In this document: positions 46,925-59,530 of the stretch, in pieces | Layout of the letters: every line of letters begins with the position of its first letter | How positions within the stretch are numbered: position 1 is the stretch's first letter | Assembly: GCF_024679245.1 (NCBI RefSeq) | Contig: NC_090187.1 | Location: forward strand, 2,510,751-2,574,750 | Length of the DNA stretch: 64,000 nt | Source: Pseudorasbora parva | Lineage: Eukaryota; Chordata; Actinopteri; Cypriniformes; Gobionidae | Direction: 5' to 3' | Program-made: the position numbers and the translations under genes | The notes under the pieces: model-generated | Seen by the model: the letters and a program-made list of their open reading frames with translations, nothing else | What the model was told of the DNA's origin: nothing | Databases searched by the model: none

Positions 46925-47950
46925 ATACGGTTTTCAGGCAGAAATAGTAGAGCAATATAATAAAGGAGTTTCTCAAAGACAAATTGCAAAGAGTTTCAAG
47001 TTATTATCATCCCCAGTGCATAATATCATTGAAAGATTCAGAGACTCTGGAACAATCTCTGTGCGTAAGGGTCAAGGCCGGAAAACCATAATGGATGCCC
47101 ATGATCTTTGGGCTCTTAGACAGCTCTGCATCACATACAGGAATGATACTGTAATGGAAATCACAATATGGGCTCAGGAATACTTCCAGAAAACATTGTC
47201 AGAGAACACAATCCACGTGCCCTTCGCCATTGCCGGCTAAAACTCTATAGGTCAAAGAAGAAGCCATATCTAAACATGATCCAGAAGCGCAGGCGTTTCC
47301 TCTGGCCCAAGGCTAATTTAAAATGGACTGTGGCAAAGTGGAAAACTGTTCTGTGTTCAGACGAATCAAAATTTGAAGTTCTTTTTGAAAAACTGGGACG
47401 CCATGTAATCCGGACTAAAGAGGACAAGGACAACCCAAGTTGTTTTCAGTGCTCAGTTCAGAAGCCGCATCTCTGATGGTCTGGGGTTCATGAGTGTGTG
47501 TGGCATGGGCAGCTGACACATCTGGAAAGACCCCATCAATGCTGAAAGGTCTATCCAAGCTCTAGAACAACATATGCTCCCATTCATCGTCTCTTTCAGG
47601 GAAGACCTTTCATTTCCAACATGACAATGCCAGACCACATACTGCATCAATTACAACATCATGGCTGTGTAGAAGAAGGATCCGGGTACTGAAATGGCCA
47701 GCCTGCAGTCCAGATCTTTCACTAAACTTGAGCAACTTGTTCCAACTTTTTTTGAGGTGTTTTGATGCCATGAAATTTAAAATCAACATATTTCCCCTTA
47801 AAATTATACATTTTCTCAGTTTAAACATTTGATATGTCTTCTATGTTGTATTCTGAATAAAATATTGAAATTTGAAACTTCCACATCATTGCGTTCTGTT
47901 TTTATTCACAATGTGTACAGTGTCCCAACTTTTTTGGAATCAGGTTTGTA
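46925..47950 (+). mobile_element. Tc1/mariner transposon with degraded, internally deleted transposase
   Basis: The right terminus reads ACTTTTTTGGAATCAGGTT then TGTA, the known end of a fish Tc1/mariner family whose inverted end starts TACAAACCTGATTCCAAAA. The left terminal repeat and the start of the gene are missing. Plus-strand transposase pieces occur from about 46960 to 47710 (next entry). After CCAGATCTTTCAC the sequence jumps to TAAACTTGAGCAACTTG, so the part encoding the last catalytic residue is deleted. Confidence 0.8.
46960..47712 (+). pseudogene. Tc1/mariner transposase pseudogene
   Basis: Frame 47016-47240 encodes HNIIERFRDSGTISVRKGQG (the paired-like N-terminal domain) up to WAQEYFQKTLSENT; a shifted frame 47168-47476 encodes IQKRRRFLWPKANLKWTVAK and LCSDESKFEVLFEK, the latter holding the first catalytic Asp of the DDE core. 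A third piece shows FPT-QCQTTY-like residues where the family has QHDNARPH, the second Asp region, out of frame. The third acidic residue region (normally followed by NPIENLW) is absent. At least two frameshifts and the deletion exclude activity. Confidence 0.75.
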
Positions 47951-48019
47951 AAATGACCCCATTTAAAAGTTTATGAAGCATTGACTCTTAATCCTGTGTC
48001 GTTCCCTGATGATCCACGG

Positions 48020-48020
<1 letters not shown>

Positions 48021-48078
<58 letters not shown>
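48021..48078. repeat. GT microsatellite
   Basis: About 58 bases of (GT)n directly downstream of the mariner element. Confidence 0.95.
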
Positions 48079-48079
<1 letters not shown>

Positions 48080-48082
<3 letters not shown>

Positions 48083-49415
48083 GTTTGTTCTTGAGTCTCT
48101 TTGTCCTGAGCAGTAAAACTGACCAATCCTCCAGGTGTCCTTCATTCTGGAGTGTCAGCAAAAGTTTAATAATTTTTAAATAATTGTGTTTGAGGCCAAC
48201 TATTTTAAAAAAACGACGCACACATTGAGAATCAATGTTGATTTTAAATTATAACAATATTTCACAATATTGCAGTTTTTACTGTATTTCTGATCAAAAG
48301 AATGCTTATTTCAAAAATGTTACCTATTTTTCTGACCCCAAACCTCTAAACAGCAGCATATCAGCAGCACATTATGATCTAAAGAGCATCACACTGTTTT
48401 GTGTGTTGTGTTAATGAACATCACTTTGTAGGGGACGGCGGTCGCGGGGTGCCATTCCACCTCACTGCTTCAGCCTGCCTGGGGAAAGCTCATCATCACC
48501 ATCCCTGCAGGACACATACACACATTAATTATTATGTAAACCAACCCACCTCACATGCATGAACACACACACTCACACACAGTCATATGTTTGCTTTATG
48601 GCGGCAACGTCCCCTAAACATCTGTTGTTCTCAGAGGTGAAGTGTGTCATTCTGTTCCACTAGTGCCATTGTACACAATCACAAAAATAATGATTGAATG
48701 TGTTTCGAATGCTAATGTACTACTTACTGAATACTGCACAGTATACACTGCATACAGACTACGAATATTAAATATAATAAAGGAATCTTATACTGCACAG
48801 TGTAACTCGAACACTGGTCGTATGTGTATATGTGTACAGGGCTTGACATTATAACCCACCAATGTGTGTGTATTTCAGCAGTAGTGCATATTTTTATTTG
48901 TTGTCTTTTAAAAAGGTATCTGAGATAATAAACTAAGTGCAATGTATTTTTTTATACATATCGATACTGAAATAGCACTTCCAATACTCACTGCCCTCAC
49001 TCACCCGCTTCATTTGCTCCGGATGAATATATTGTTGCTGTTACAAGGCTACAAGGCTTGAATTTCGCAGTGGGATTGCACATATTGTGCATAATTTCAC
49101 CCTTTTGTGCTCAGACCCAAAGTGTGTGCACATAAAGCCGCCTCTCAAGGCTAAATTGAGTAAGTTAGCACTGTTTATTGCACATAAACAGTCAAAGACA
49201 CACTAGATAATGTCAAAATGCTGGTCTTGTTGAGTATTCACATGAACACAGTCAGTTATGTTTTATGTGAATGTAAACAGTTGAGAAAGAAAATGGCTGT
49301 GTAACAGTGTAATGGATCCATGTGTCAGCTCTTAAAATGATAAACCTGCTGCCAAATGATGAGAAATATTAACTGTCCACACTGACTGGTGAGCAAAAAA
49401 AGGTAATGTTAAGCC
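48080..49415. other. unannotated stretch
   Basis: I see no recognisable gene or element. Short frames at 48642-48942 overlap on both strands. Confidence 0.3.
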
Positions 49416-49416
49416 C

Positions 49417-49420
<4 letters not shown>

Positions 49421-49481
<61 letters not shown>

Positions 49482-49486
49482 GTATA
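49421..49486. repeat. TATATG hexanucleotide microsatellite
   Basis: About eleven copies of TATATG in a row, ending TGTATGTATATAAC. Confidence 0.92.
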
Positions 49487-49561
49487 TAACAATAAAATAA
49501 GTGAAATAGTAGGTAATACTGTTTTCGTAATCATTTAGTTTTCTGCTAGTTTCATCTAGAT

Positions 49562-50450
<889 letters not shown>

Positions 50451-50456
50451 TTAATC

Positions 50457-51437
50457 TCTTGGCAGAACTATCTGACAATTTCGATGTACTAAATGGAGTG
50501 AAACAAGGTTGTGCCCTAGCGCCAACTCTGTTTTCCCTCTTCCTTGCCACAGTCCTAGATAGTGCCTTTGTAGATTGTGATAAAGGTGTGATGATACAGA
50601 CAAGGCCAGGAGCTGACCTCTTCAACGTCAATCAGTTCAAAAATCAGTTTAAGTAGAACTAAACCTCTCCTTGTCCGGGAACTTATGTTCGCCGACGACA
50701 TTGCCTTTGCTGCCCACTCGCATCAGGATATACAGGACATGATCACTCGTTTTGCTACTGCGGCAACAACTTATGGACTCAAGATAAATATAAAGAAGAC
50801 AGAAATAATGTGCCGGCCACCCCCAGGCACCGTTGAAAGTAGCCAGAACATCCAGATTGGAGGCAAAAATCTAGCCACAGTCAAAGAGTTCAAATACCTC
50901 GGGGCAATAGTCACCCATAATAACAAACTAGATGCCGAATTATATCTACGCAAATCTAAAGCTTTGCAGGCATTCGCCTCACTAAAAGAAAGAATCTGGT
51001 CCAACAAAGACCTCACCATAAATACAAAATGTGCAGTGTATCGTGCAATTGTTCTCCCAGCTCTTCTATACGGAGCAGAATCTTGGACAGTTTATATGAC
51101 CCAAGCACACAACCTAAACGCCTTCATGATGAGACACCTGAGACCAAGTTTAGGCATTAAATGGTAGCACCATATATCCAACAAAGAGTTACTAGACAAA
51201 ACCAACACACTTAGTATGTACGAAACTTTAATACAGCGAAATCTGAGATGGGCTGGCCATCTAAGCAGACTGGACAATAGTCGACTACCAAAGCAGGTTA
51301 TCTGCTCCCAGCTCAAAGAGGGGCACCGTGGAATAGGCAGGCCAAAGTTGTGCTTTAAAGACACAGTCAAATGAAATCTCAAGCATAAACAGATACCACT
51401 GTTCAGGACCGGCAAGCAAAAAGTAGGACTCTGTGTA
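50457..51437 (+). mobile_element. LINE reverse-transcriptase fragment (clade not assigned)
   Basis: Plus-strand frames 50459-50656 and 50685-51167, linked by a stop and frameshift, encode reverse transcriptase blocks: NGVKQGCALAPTLFSLFLAT (motif with the GxxQG-type turn), MFADDIAFAAHSHQDIQDMI with the catalytic FADD, GLKINIKKTEIMCRPPPG, and YLGAIVTHNNKLDAEL, then YRAIVLPALLYGAESWTVY. Later pieces (51220-51370) read LRWAGHLSRLDNSRLPKQ and GHRGIGRPKLCFKD. These are typical of non-LTR retrotransposons with a long C-terminal tail. The endonuclease and the first palm motifs are missing. It differs from the L2 copies elsewhere in the window. Confidence 0.82.
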
Positions 51438-51439
51438 AA

Positions 51440-52640
51440 AATCTAATTCGAAGGAAGTCGTCATCGGTCACAAAGGACAGCGATTGATTTGAATCTCTTG
51501 GCATACAAATGCAAATGGATGGTCAAATTGAGTTGTTTGCATTGCTGTGATACACTAATCAATATATTGTGCATTCTTTGTAAATTTCTTCTCAAAGAAA
51601 ATGTGCATACTGTAGTTTGTACAGTTTAGTTAGCCATTACAACACTGTTTCCAAACAGGTTTCCCAGTTCCTCTCTTCTGCCATTGATCGCAAAACATCG
51701 CTGGTTGAGTCTGAACGCTGGAAAAATGCACACAAACTCACTTTCTTGTCATTTTACTTAACCAGATCTGACCCCTTTATATTTATAGACACGTACATCA
51801 AGGCCTGCATTCATTTCACACTCCATTGGTATAAATATGCTCAGTAACCTGAGACTAATACACACAGAGGTCATCAGGGAAAAAATTGCATTGTAGTCCC
51901 AGAATTCAATTAATTTGTCCTGCTGTGTTCTCTCCTGCATCGTAGTGTGTAACGTTCTGACACCTAGAGGAATTTAAACCACAAGATTAATGTGTAAAAG
52001 TCTCTCCGGCGGCTCGGAGGTGCACACCTAACCCTCTGATGGCAAAGAGTTTTGTGCATGCGGGTGTGTGTATGTATGTATATATACCTGTGCACGTGTC
52101 GGCATGAGTTTTAATTAGCTTTCGGTAATAATTCATTTCACAGGTTGAGCACACACACATCTCCTCACTTGCCCCACTGGAATATTCTTCCTCCTCTTAG
52201 TACCTCCCAAAGACACAGCCCGAATTTTAAAGACTTTCATCTCTTTGTCAGTGCAGTCAAATCCCAGCTTCTAACGGATGAAATCCCGACACGCTAAAGC
52301 ATCTCCTCGGGGCATCTTCTCACTTCTGCAGCATGATGTGGCACAAAACAAATCAAGCTGTGTGGCAAATCAAATAGCAATCAGCCACCGTACGACTTCC
52401 GCTGAGTTTCTCAAAGTCCTCGCCGTTTTAAAGGACACCCCGCCAGGTTTAAACAAGTAACTTAATGATGACATCATTGCATTGTTATTAATCTTCTTTT
52501 TGTGATTAACTTTTGATGTTTTTCAGACATTCGAGTCGAAATACCTAGCCCTATCCACTGATATGTGATGCATACATGAGCATGAAGAATATGGTTGTTT
52601 GATAATAACAAAAACATGAAGACTTTAGAGTCCCCCTCTC
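51440..52640. other. unannotated stretch
   Basis: No gene or repeat is recognised; frames of 60-77 codons have no motif. Confidence 0.3.
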
Positions 52641-52646
52641 ATTTAA

Positions 52647-53449
52647 AGTCCCCGTGTGGTGGAAATCCAGTTTTTAATGTTGTTTATGTCTATGTGGTGT
52701 TTCTAATATGCTTTAAGACCAATTGTGTGCAGATTCATAAGTCAACACCATTGACTATTTTCTCTTTAAAACGGCATTTAACCAAAGACATTGGAATGGC
52801 TGGTGTTTCTGACATCACAAACTCGTAACCAATCACATTGCAATGGGGCGGGGCTTTAGCATATCATTAACTATGACAGCTCTGGCGCTGGCGAGTCTCT
52901 AGAGAAGCAGGTTATCCCGCTATATTTTTCTATTGATATTAAAAAAAATTAGGTAGATTTAGCAATAAAGCAGGTGAATTATGTATATTACGATGTTATG
53001 ATGAACTATATGCTTTTCTCCACTGATGTTCTGTGATGGTCAAAGCGTTTCTAAAGATGCTGATTGTTAGAAGGCAGACTGAGAACGGGAACATGCTAAC
53101 ATTGGCAACACATTATTAACTGTTTGATAACGCAGTCAAGCCAAAGGCTACTCATATGAATTACCGTTATGTGTCCAATGATGTAGAGAGCGATACTATT
53201 GTACAGCGTTTACTACAGTAATTTGAGTAAAAGTTGAGCGACTGGATCTCTGAGCTGGTGTGAGTGAGAGGAGGCGGGGCTCATTTGCATATTCATGAAT
53301 CTGCTTATACTAAATGAAGCTCAATGAATGTTGAGTTACATTCAAGCTATTTTAAGGCATAATGCCTTTTTTCACAGGAAAATGTTTAAATATGTAATTT
53401 TGGTGATCAAAGATGAGTTATAAGGGATAAAATGATTGGCAGGGGGACT
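52647..53449. mobile_element. TTAA-flanked DNA element (AGTCCCC ends)
   Basis: TTAA lies at 52643-52646 and 53450-53453. The left end reads AGTCCCCGTGTGGTGGAAA and, inverted from the right, AGTCCCCCTGCCAATCATT: a 7-bp core inverted repeat. The interior has AACCAATCACATTGCAATGG and GGGGCGGGGCTTTAGC, as often in TTAA elements of fish. There is no recognised coding sequence. Confidence 0.65.
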
Positions 53450-53614
53450 TTAATGTTATTATCTAAGGAGGACAGGTTTTCACAACTAGGACCATTTTTA
53501 TTTTATACATGTTTATGGTAATATATATATTAAAATATGGGACTGACTAAAGAAAATACTAATAATAATAATTAGGAATGCACCAAAATGAAAATTATGG
53601 GCCAAAACCAAAAA

Positions 53615-53616
<2 letters not shown>

Positions 53617-53694
<78 letters not shown>
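53617..53694. repeat. GT microsatellite
   Basis: About 78 bases of (GT)n. It interrupts a region of AT-rich sequence (53500-54000) where no gene is seen. Confidence 0.95.
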
Positions 53695-53696
<2 letters not shown>

Positions 53697-54260
53697 AAAA
53701 CCAAAAAGGGCTTTATAAATAATAATTATTAATTTCTTATTTTAAATTTTTCTTCTTTATAATTGTTTTTTTATTAGACTTTTTAATTTGATTCAATAAT
53801 TTTACTGAATCTGAATTAAAAAAATCTAATAAAATAAAATAACCACAATTGTATTTAAAGTAACACAGAAATTGGACAGAAAATTGGCCTATATTCAAAT
53901 AATATTAAATATCAATACATCAACATAATATTATTCATTAAATTCTATGCAACAAAATCAGATTTAACAAATTAAATTTTTGGACTAATTATCAAAATTA
54001 AGTATAGTCCTAGAAAGTTATTATTATCAGAGCATGTGAGTCGATTTTTGTTCGTTTTTTTGGCCAAAAAACGAAATGCCATTTTCGGACAGTAATTTTT
54101 GGTGTCTGAAATTTCAGTGCATTCTTCATAATAGTATTAAAATCCATGTTAAATCGATAATGTCCTGTCAGAAAATTGCCAATATCTGTTAAGTTCACGG
54201 ACATTTCTGTTAACCGTAAAACACAATGCAAACGTTTACTTCCTTCATTATAACACGAGC

Positions 54261-55669
54261 CAGGCCCGGATTGGCTAATCGGGAGCACCGGGAAAATTCC
54301 CGGTGGGCCGGTCTGTTTTTGAGGCCGCGAGGGCCGTTGTTGTCATGGCACTTGGTTGAACTATGGATGCTGTCCCCAAGCTGCCTGCACTCACAGCAGC
54401 CCCACTTTTTTATTTTACCGCGGTCCAACTCTTTTTATTTATTATTTTACCGAAGTCCCACTCTTTTTTACTTAATATTTTCTCACAGAGTGCAGCCTGC
54501 AGGTTAATGATGACGTGATTATATTTTGACTCCCTGGCCCCGCCCCCGATACGGCGCCTTGAAAGTTGCTCAAAATAAAAAAAGTCAGATAAAAATGGGT
54601 GATACGAAGCGCAAAGGCGGCGCTGAAAAGGCCAGAATAAAAAAAATAAGAAGGCTCTGGAAACTGACGCAGCCAAATGTTCTAAGCTGTGCACAATGTT
54701 ACTCAAAAAAACAAATGATGACGACGAGGCCGGTAAGTAATTATCCCGTTAAGGTAGTTAGGAGCAGTGCAAGATGCGACCGCGCAAAACAATGCTGTCT
54801 GCAAACCACGTTCATGTATCAAACTTTTTCTTAGCTCTTCAGCAGCAGCCGCCTCTAGTCCGTTTAGCTGCTAATAGTGAAGAGCAACGCCCAGTAACGT
54901 TACCAAGCTCCAGTCATGAGCCAAACACACCCGAATGGGCAGGTATGTCATGTAATAGGAAGAGCCCTGCTCAATGAAAAATGCCCTGAGATAATAATGA
55001 TGACCTGATGATTCAGGTTCATTAATGAAACTGAGTGACTTGATTTGAAAGCTTTGTAAAAAGGGGGTATTTGTGGTGAGAAATAAATGTAACAAATTTC
55101 ATTTAGTGACAGAAAGCGAGCGAGGACCCAGTTGTGAAGAGATTAGCTCTTACTGTGAAACACAGGTAACCGCTATTGTACCATAGTGTGTGAATAAGCA
55201 AACATTATCACTGATTTTTTTTCTTTCTGATTTAGTATCTTACTTGTTTGCAGTTTAAATATCTAAATATTCTTAATTCAAGATACATTTACTAGACAAG
55301 TGAAATGACATAAGAAATTGACTTGTTTTCTGAATTAGAAAAAAATAATATTTTCTTCATTTCAATTTTTGGATATTTAGGAATACTAATTCTTTTTTAA
55401 AAAAAAGATTCTGATACTGTCCTGTTATTTACTGTTCTAATAAATCTTCACTGTGAAACAAAACTTAAGCTACTGTTTTTGCACTGTATTGAAAATTATA
55501 TTTTTCAAAAATACAAAGAATTATAAGGCTGTAGAGAATAGTGTACCTTATGCAGACTTATATTCTGAGGTTGGAATCACATTATTTTAATATAGTCTGT
55601 CGTGAACTAAAGTGGGCCGGTCTAAGGCATGAAACTCCAGGGCTGAAAATGAGTCTCAATCCGGCCCTG
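54261..55669 (+). mobile_element. hAT element keeping three 5' transposase exons
   Basis: A perfect 8-bp duplication ACACGAGC lies at 54253-54260 and 55670-55677. Ends CAGGCCCGGATTGGC and (inverted) CAGGGCCGGATTG are hAT-type. The plus strand carries three short exons with proper splice signals (54595-54732, 54835-54942, 55107-55165) that would encode the N-terminus of a hAT transposase. The catalytic DDE/RNase H-like and dimerisation parts are absent, so it is an internally deleted derivative. Confidence 0.85.
54595..55165 (+). pseudogene. N-terminal exons of a hAT transposase (truncated gene)
   Basis: Exon 1 starts MGDTKRKGGAEKARIKK; a one-base change in an A-run then shifts to KKALETDAAKCSKLCTMLL and NDDDEAG, ending at G|GTAAGT (54732). 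Exon 2 follows a TTTTTCTTAG acceptor and encodes ALQQQPPLVRLAANSEEQ to EPNTPEWAG, ending at G|GTATGT (54942). Exon 3 (TTTCATTTAG acceptor) encodes VTESERGPSCEEISSYCETQ and ends at CAG|GTAACC. Intron phases 1, 1 and 0 are consistent, so the frame can be followed through all three. The lysine-rich KRKGGAEKxRxKKxKALExDAAKC start is what I know from ZMYM/TTF-type hAT proteins of fish. The frameshift and missing core make it non-functional. Confidence 0.65.
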
Positions 55670-55679
55670 ACACGAGCTG

Positions 55680-56201
55680 TATTTTAATGGTTCATTTCTT
55701 AGAGTGTGTATAAAAAGGCATTCTGCTGGAACAGGTTAATGTGAGTGGTGTGGAGCGACGTCCGTTTCCTCTCCTCCCTCAAAGTGTGTTATAAAGTGCT
55801 TAATCTCCACTCCAGGCTTTTGATTTCACTGGTTAAACCCCGCTCAGAGAGAGAAAATACACACCTGATTGTTTTGCTGAAGTCAGTCTAGCAGGCCATA
55901 GATAAGATTCACAACCAAATTATGATTCAGTTACAAAACATTAGGTATACAGCGAAAGTTCCCAGACAGGGCTTTTGAGATCACTTCCCAGAAGCTATTG
56001 ATCTGAGGGCAGGTCCATGCCATTTGTAAAATTGTTCCCGAGGAGCATTGAGAACTGTTGGAGACAACCTGAAAGAGCTGTAGTGGTGTACAATGCACTC
56101 TGTGAATTTATAATGAATTGTTTTGATGGTTTCTAGAGGCTGCAGCAAAAGTTTCACACATAATCTCCTAATAAATATAAGATTTCACAAGTTCCAGGTC
56201 C
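55680..56201. other. unannotated stretch
   Basis: No gene is recognised between the hAT element and the TTAA fragment. Confidence 0.3.
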
Positions 56202-56205
56202 TTAA

Positions 56206-56583
56206 AGGGATAGTACACAGACACATTAATGTTCTGTCATCATGTGTTCACCCGTTAAGCCGTTCTTTAGGCACATTTCCTTTTTGGACTATACAAACAA
56301 AGTCATTTGGATTTTTTGGACCCCATTAAATATGCATTAAATATGTGTATAAAAAAAAATCTGTAAAATATCCAAAAAAAAACACCAGGCAGTGTTGTAT
56401 GTCTTGTTCAATTGACCTATCGCCTCTCCCCTTGAACACAGAGGAGCCAATAGCAGTTGAGCATCAGTTGCACGGTCACCGGAACTTGGACATCTTTTGG
56501 TTTCAGCGCCATAGAGAAGCACTGGAAAATCTGATGCTCTCATCGGTTTGATGGTGTTTCTGCAACAAAAATGGTAAAATTAT
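56206..56583. repeat. left-end fragment of a TTAA element (AGGGATAGTACAC)
   Basis: TTAA (56202-56205) is followed by AGGGATAGTACACAGACAC and TTCTGTCATCATGTGTTCAC, a worn version of the AGGGATAGTTCAC end seen at 33720. AGAAGCACTGGAAAATCTG and GATGCTCTCATCGGTTTGAT also look like familiar repeat sequence. The right end is not found; the 831-bp hAT copy 2 lies just downstream. Confidence 0.45.
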
Positions 56584-56591
56584 GTTCCTGG

Positions 56592-57422
56592 CATAGGCGT
56601 AATTTCCAGGTGGGACGGGTGGGACATGTCCCCACCACTTTTTTGAAACATCTTCCTTCATGGATGAACCTAACTAATACAAACCAAACATCTCTGGTTA
56701 ACTAGAAGAGAATCATTTTGTTCGTTTGTTAATAAGAGTCGATCTGGCGCTCGTTGCCGCTGTTATCAGTGCTGCAGATTTCTCTCGCGGCTCCTGCAGT
56801 CTTCACACAGGCGAGCGCTTTAATCTAACGCTTAACGCCGTTGCAGAGACTTTCTATTTGTTCCAGTCAGATCACGAAACAAAATGCACAAAAACTGTCC
56901 CTGCTCTTGACGTACAACCACTGATGGTATTCGGTTTTGATGAGAGAAAAACTAGGCTACGAGGGCAGATTAGAAACGAGAACTTCTGACGAGTTTAACA
57001 GACTAGACCAGGGATTATAAGCAAAGTGTGCAAATCTATATGCCTTTATTCACGTGAAAAATCTTGCACAACGCTATATTGTGTTTAGATGCAATAATTA
57101 AACGAGATCTATATCAATAAATTAACTATTTAAATGATTTCCGGACATCTTAATACAATTTTTTCTGCAATTGTTATTGTATATATTTGACATCTGATAT
57201 AACATTGTATCAGCAATGCTACCCCCTTTAATACGCCATATAGTGCATATCATATGGACACGTAAAACTACATACCATATGCACACCAAAGCTCATTTTG
57301 ACGCATGAGCACCCCTCTTACGTCTAAATGAGCTTTGGCGTGCATATAGTTCGCAGTTTTTCGTGTGCATATGATACGCAATTTATGTCCCACCCACTTT
57401 TTAAAATAAAGATACGCCACTG
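56592..57422. mobile_element. 831-bp non-autonomous hAT element, copy 2
   Basis: A perfect 8-bp duplication GTTCCTGG lies at 56584-56591 and 57423-57430. Ends CATAGGCGTAATTTCC and (inverted) CAGTGGCGTATCTTT. Its length equals that of copy 1 at 33966-34796, and the two differ mostly by point changes, e.g. TTTATTTTAAAA versus TCTTTTAAACAG near the right end. The 87-codon frame at 56726-56989 is interrupted in copy 1 and has no recognised transposase motif. The near-identity suggests relatively recent movement. Confidence 0.88.
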
Positions 57423-57597
57423 GTTCCTGGGGTACTGTAACACTGATTTCAGGGATCAGGGTTTTTTTTGGTTGTCAAACTTGGTTGTTACGATTAAAGT
57501 TAGTGATAGGTAACTGTTCTCACGTAACGTAACAGTGTAAGTTAGATTAAAAACACATAAACAAAGGTCTACATTTCAGTGCATTTCTCCATATTAA

Positions 57598-58786
57598 AGG
57601 GGGGGTGAAATGCTGTTTCATGCATACTGAGCTTTTTACACTGTTAAAGACTTGGATTCCCATCCTAAACATAGACAAAGTTTCAAAAACTAATGTTGGA
57701 CGTTTGATGGAGTATTTCTGTGTTAAAAATACTCCTTCCGGTTTCTCACAAGTTTCGGCGAGTTTTTTTCGAGTATGGCTCTAATTGACGTTAAATAGAG
57801 CGGAAGGTCCTTGTATGGGCTGTACAGGCTCTTCTCCCGGTAGGGTGCGCGCGCGCGTGACTAGAGGGAGAGAGAGGAAATGCACGCTGTAAACAGTCTC
57901 TCAGCTGCAGATTCAGTCGTCCGTGAACACTTATGTGGCGCGCCGTGCTACACTTTATTCCTATGGGTGACGTCGAGCGGCTTCAGCACAGCATTCCGGG
58001 AAGGCAGCGCTGCATTTGAACCGATTTGAACGCAGAAATGACGGGAAGCTTCAAGGCATCGCTTCAGTCGCGTCGCAAAGTGGATTTCCACGGTCACTGC
58101 TGTCACAGGACTTCACCAAATCATACCAAAGAAGTGTGTTTTTGACGGAGCGGTCCTGCTTTGGAAGATGCCGGTGAGTAAATCAACTTCAAATGTCTCT
58201 GCTATTGGCTACCGTCGCATGAGTAAACATCAGTAAACGATACGATCGCGTGCTTCGTCATTCAAATGCACTAACGGTTACTCCATTGTTGTTCTGTATA
58301 ACGTTACACTAGTCTGACTTGCAAAACCGTTCTGCTTGCTACTTCTAAGGTCTAGTCGCATACAATAGTCCATAAACCGAATCATGTCCTCATACACTGC
58401 GAGTAAAGACACAGAAATGTGGAGAGGCCATTAAATACAGTAACTTACATACCACAGAGACGGACGTCCTGATGTTGCCGTTTCTCCTGTTCAGTTTATT
58501 TCAGCCTCAGATTTGATTGTGGATCATTATCTGTATTAGCTGAGATAGATGGGTTTCTCCACGCTTGAGGACGTCACCGATTTGCGCGCTTGTGATTCTT
58601 TAGCTCCGCCCACACGATACGCCTCCAGGCGCTCGGTTTTTTCCGGAAAGACTCGGTACAGCCCATATTTCTTTTATAAATATGATAAAACTAAAGACTT
58701 TTCGGAGATATGAAGGATGCAATACTACTCTATAGGTACTCAAGATTGACATGAGATTGACTGAAACTGAGTGTTTCACCCCCCCT
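57598..58786. mobile_element. Kolobok-like TTAA element A (AGGGGGGGTGAAA ends)
   Basis: TTAA lies at 57594-57597 and 58787-58790. Ends read AGGGGGGGTGAAATGCTG on the left and, inverted, AGGGGGGGTGAAACACTC on the right. It shares both ends, and stretches next to them, with element B (58791-61339) in opposite orientation, and its right third with 35480-35892. A donor-like ATGCCG|GTGAGTAA lies at about 58167. No long frame survives. TTAA duplication with purine-rich AGGG ends fits Kolobok, but piggyBac cannot be excluded. Confidence 0.75.
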
Positions 58787-58980
58787 TTAAAGGGGGGGTG
58801 AAACACTCAGTTTCAGTCAGTGTCATGTCAATCTTGAGTACCTATAGAGTAGCATTGCATCCTGCATATCTCCGAAAAGTTTTTATTTTTTTATTAATTA
58901 TATAAGAAAGATGCGCTGTTCCGAGTCTTTCCGAAAAAAGCCGAGCGGGTGGGGGCGTGTCGTGTGAGCGGAGCTAAATA

Positions 58981-59171
58981 ATGACGTGTGCAGCAGCGCG
59001 CTGTGTGTTGAGTCGAGCGTCATCCCTAACAGCGGAAAAAAACTTTATTCAAAATAAAAATATGGCTTTTAATCAGATACAGCCATACATCTATGATCCG
59101 GAATCAGACCCAGAGGCTGCAGTTGAACAGGAGCAGCAGCAAAAACGACTAGAGCAGGACGTCTCTATGTG
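58981..59171 (+). pseudogene. transposon exon encoding a QPYxxxPE leader (P2X7-tail-like protein)
   Basis: The frame opens at 58981 (MTCAAARCVLSRASS) and again at 59062 (MAFNQIQPYIYDPESDPEAA), running EQEQQQKRLEQDVSMW to a possible donor TG|GTACAAGT at 59171. The order M-x-F-x-x-IQPY-x-x-(D/E)PE, then acidic residues, then RL-x-(Q/M)DVS-x-W, is what I recall from the start of the multicopy fish proteins annotated as P2X7 receptor-like, in which the cysteine-rich ballast domain (W-C-x-CG-x-C) follows. That next exon is not seen here. Beyond the donor the open frame continues into hydrophobic sequence (CLAACVIYIFILELYRR) that is probably intron. The identification is from memory and moderate. 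Confidence 0.5.
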
Positions 59172-59530
59172 GTACAAGTTATACACTAACTATATAATAT
59201 GCTTAGCGGCTTGTGTTATTTACATATTTATACTTGAATTATATCGTCGTATTTTTGTCTTTGAAGGTGTACATGTGGGAAGTGCAGTTGTGCACGTGTG
59301 TTTGTGTGTTTACGCGTGGTTTGTGTAGACAGTAAGCGGACTAAAAGCAGTCTCACTCACCCTTCTAACGTTGGGACTGCTCCATCCTTCAGCATTAGGC
59401 GATTGGGAAAATTCGGCGTCGAGCTGGGCCTTGTGAAACAGTCGGCACCGAAATGCAGCGAACAGATATAAACATTCGCGCAACTCAGTTGCTGATCCGG
59501 AAAAGCAAATTACATCCACTGTTGCCTTAA

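Noticed and set aside
56726..56989. 87-codon frame in the 831-bp hAT copy 2
   Set aside because: It is not preserved in copy 1 and has no hAT transposase motif that I recognise; the element is treated as non-autonomous.
58981..59328. Host P2X7-type receptor gene
   Set aside because: Only a short leader is present, without channel domain or cysteine-rich tail, and it is enclosed in a TTAA-flanked transposon; the hydrophobic continuation is probably intron.
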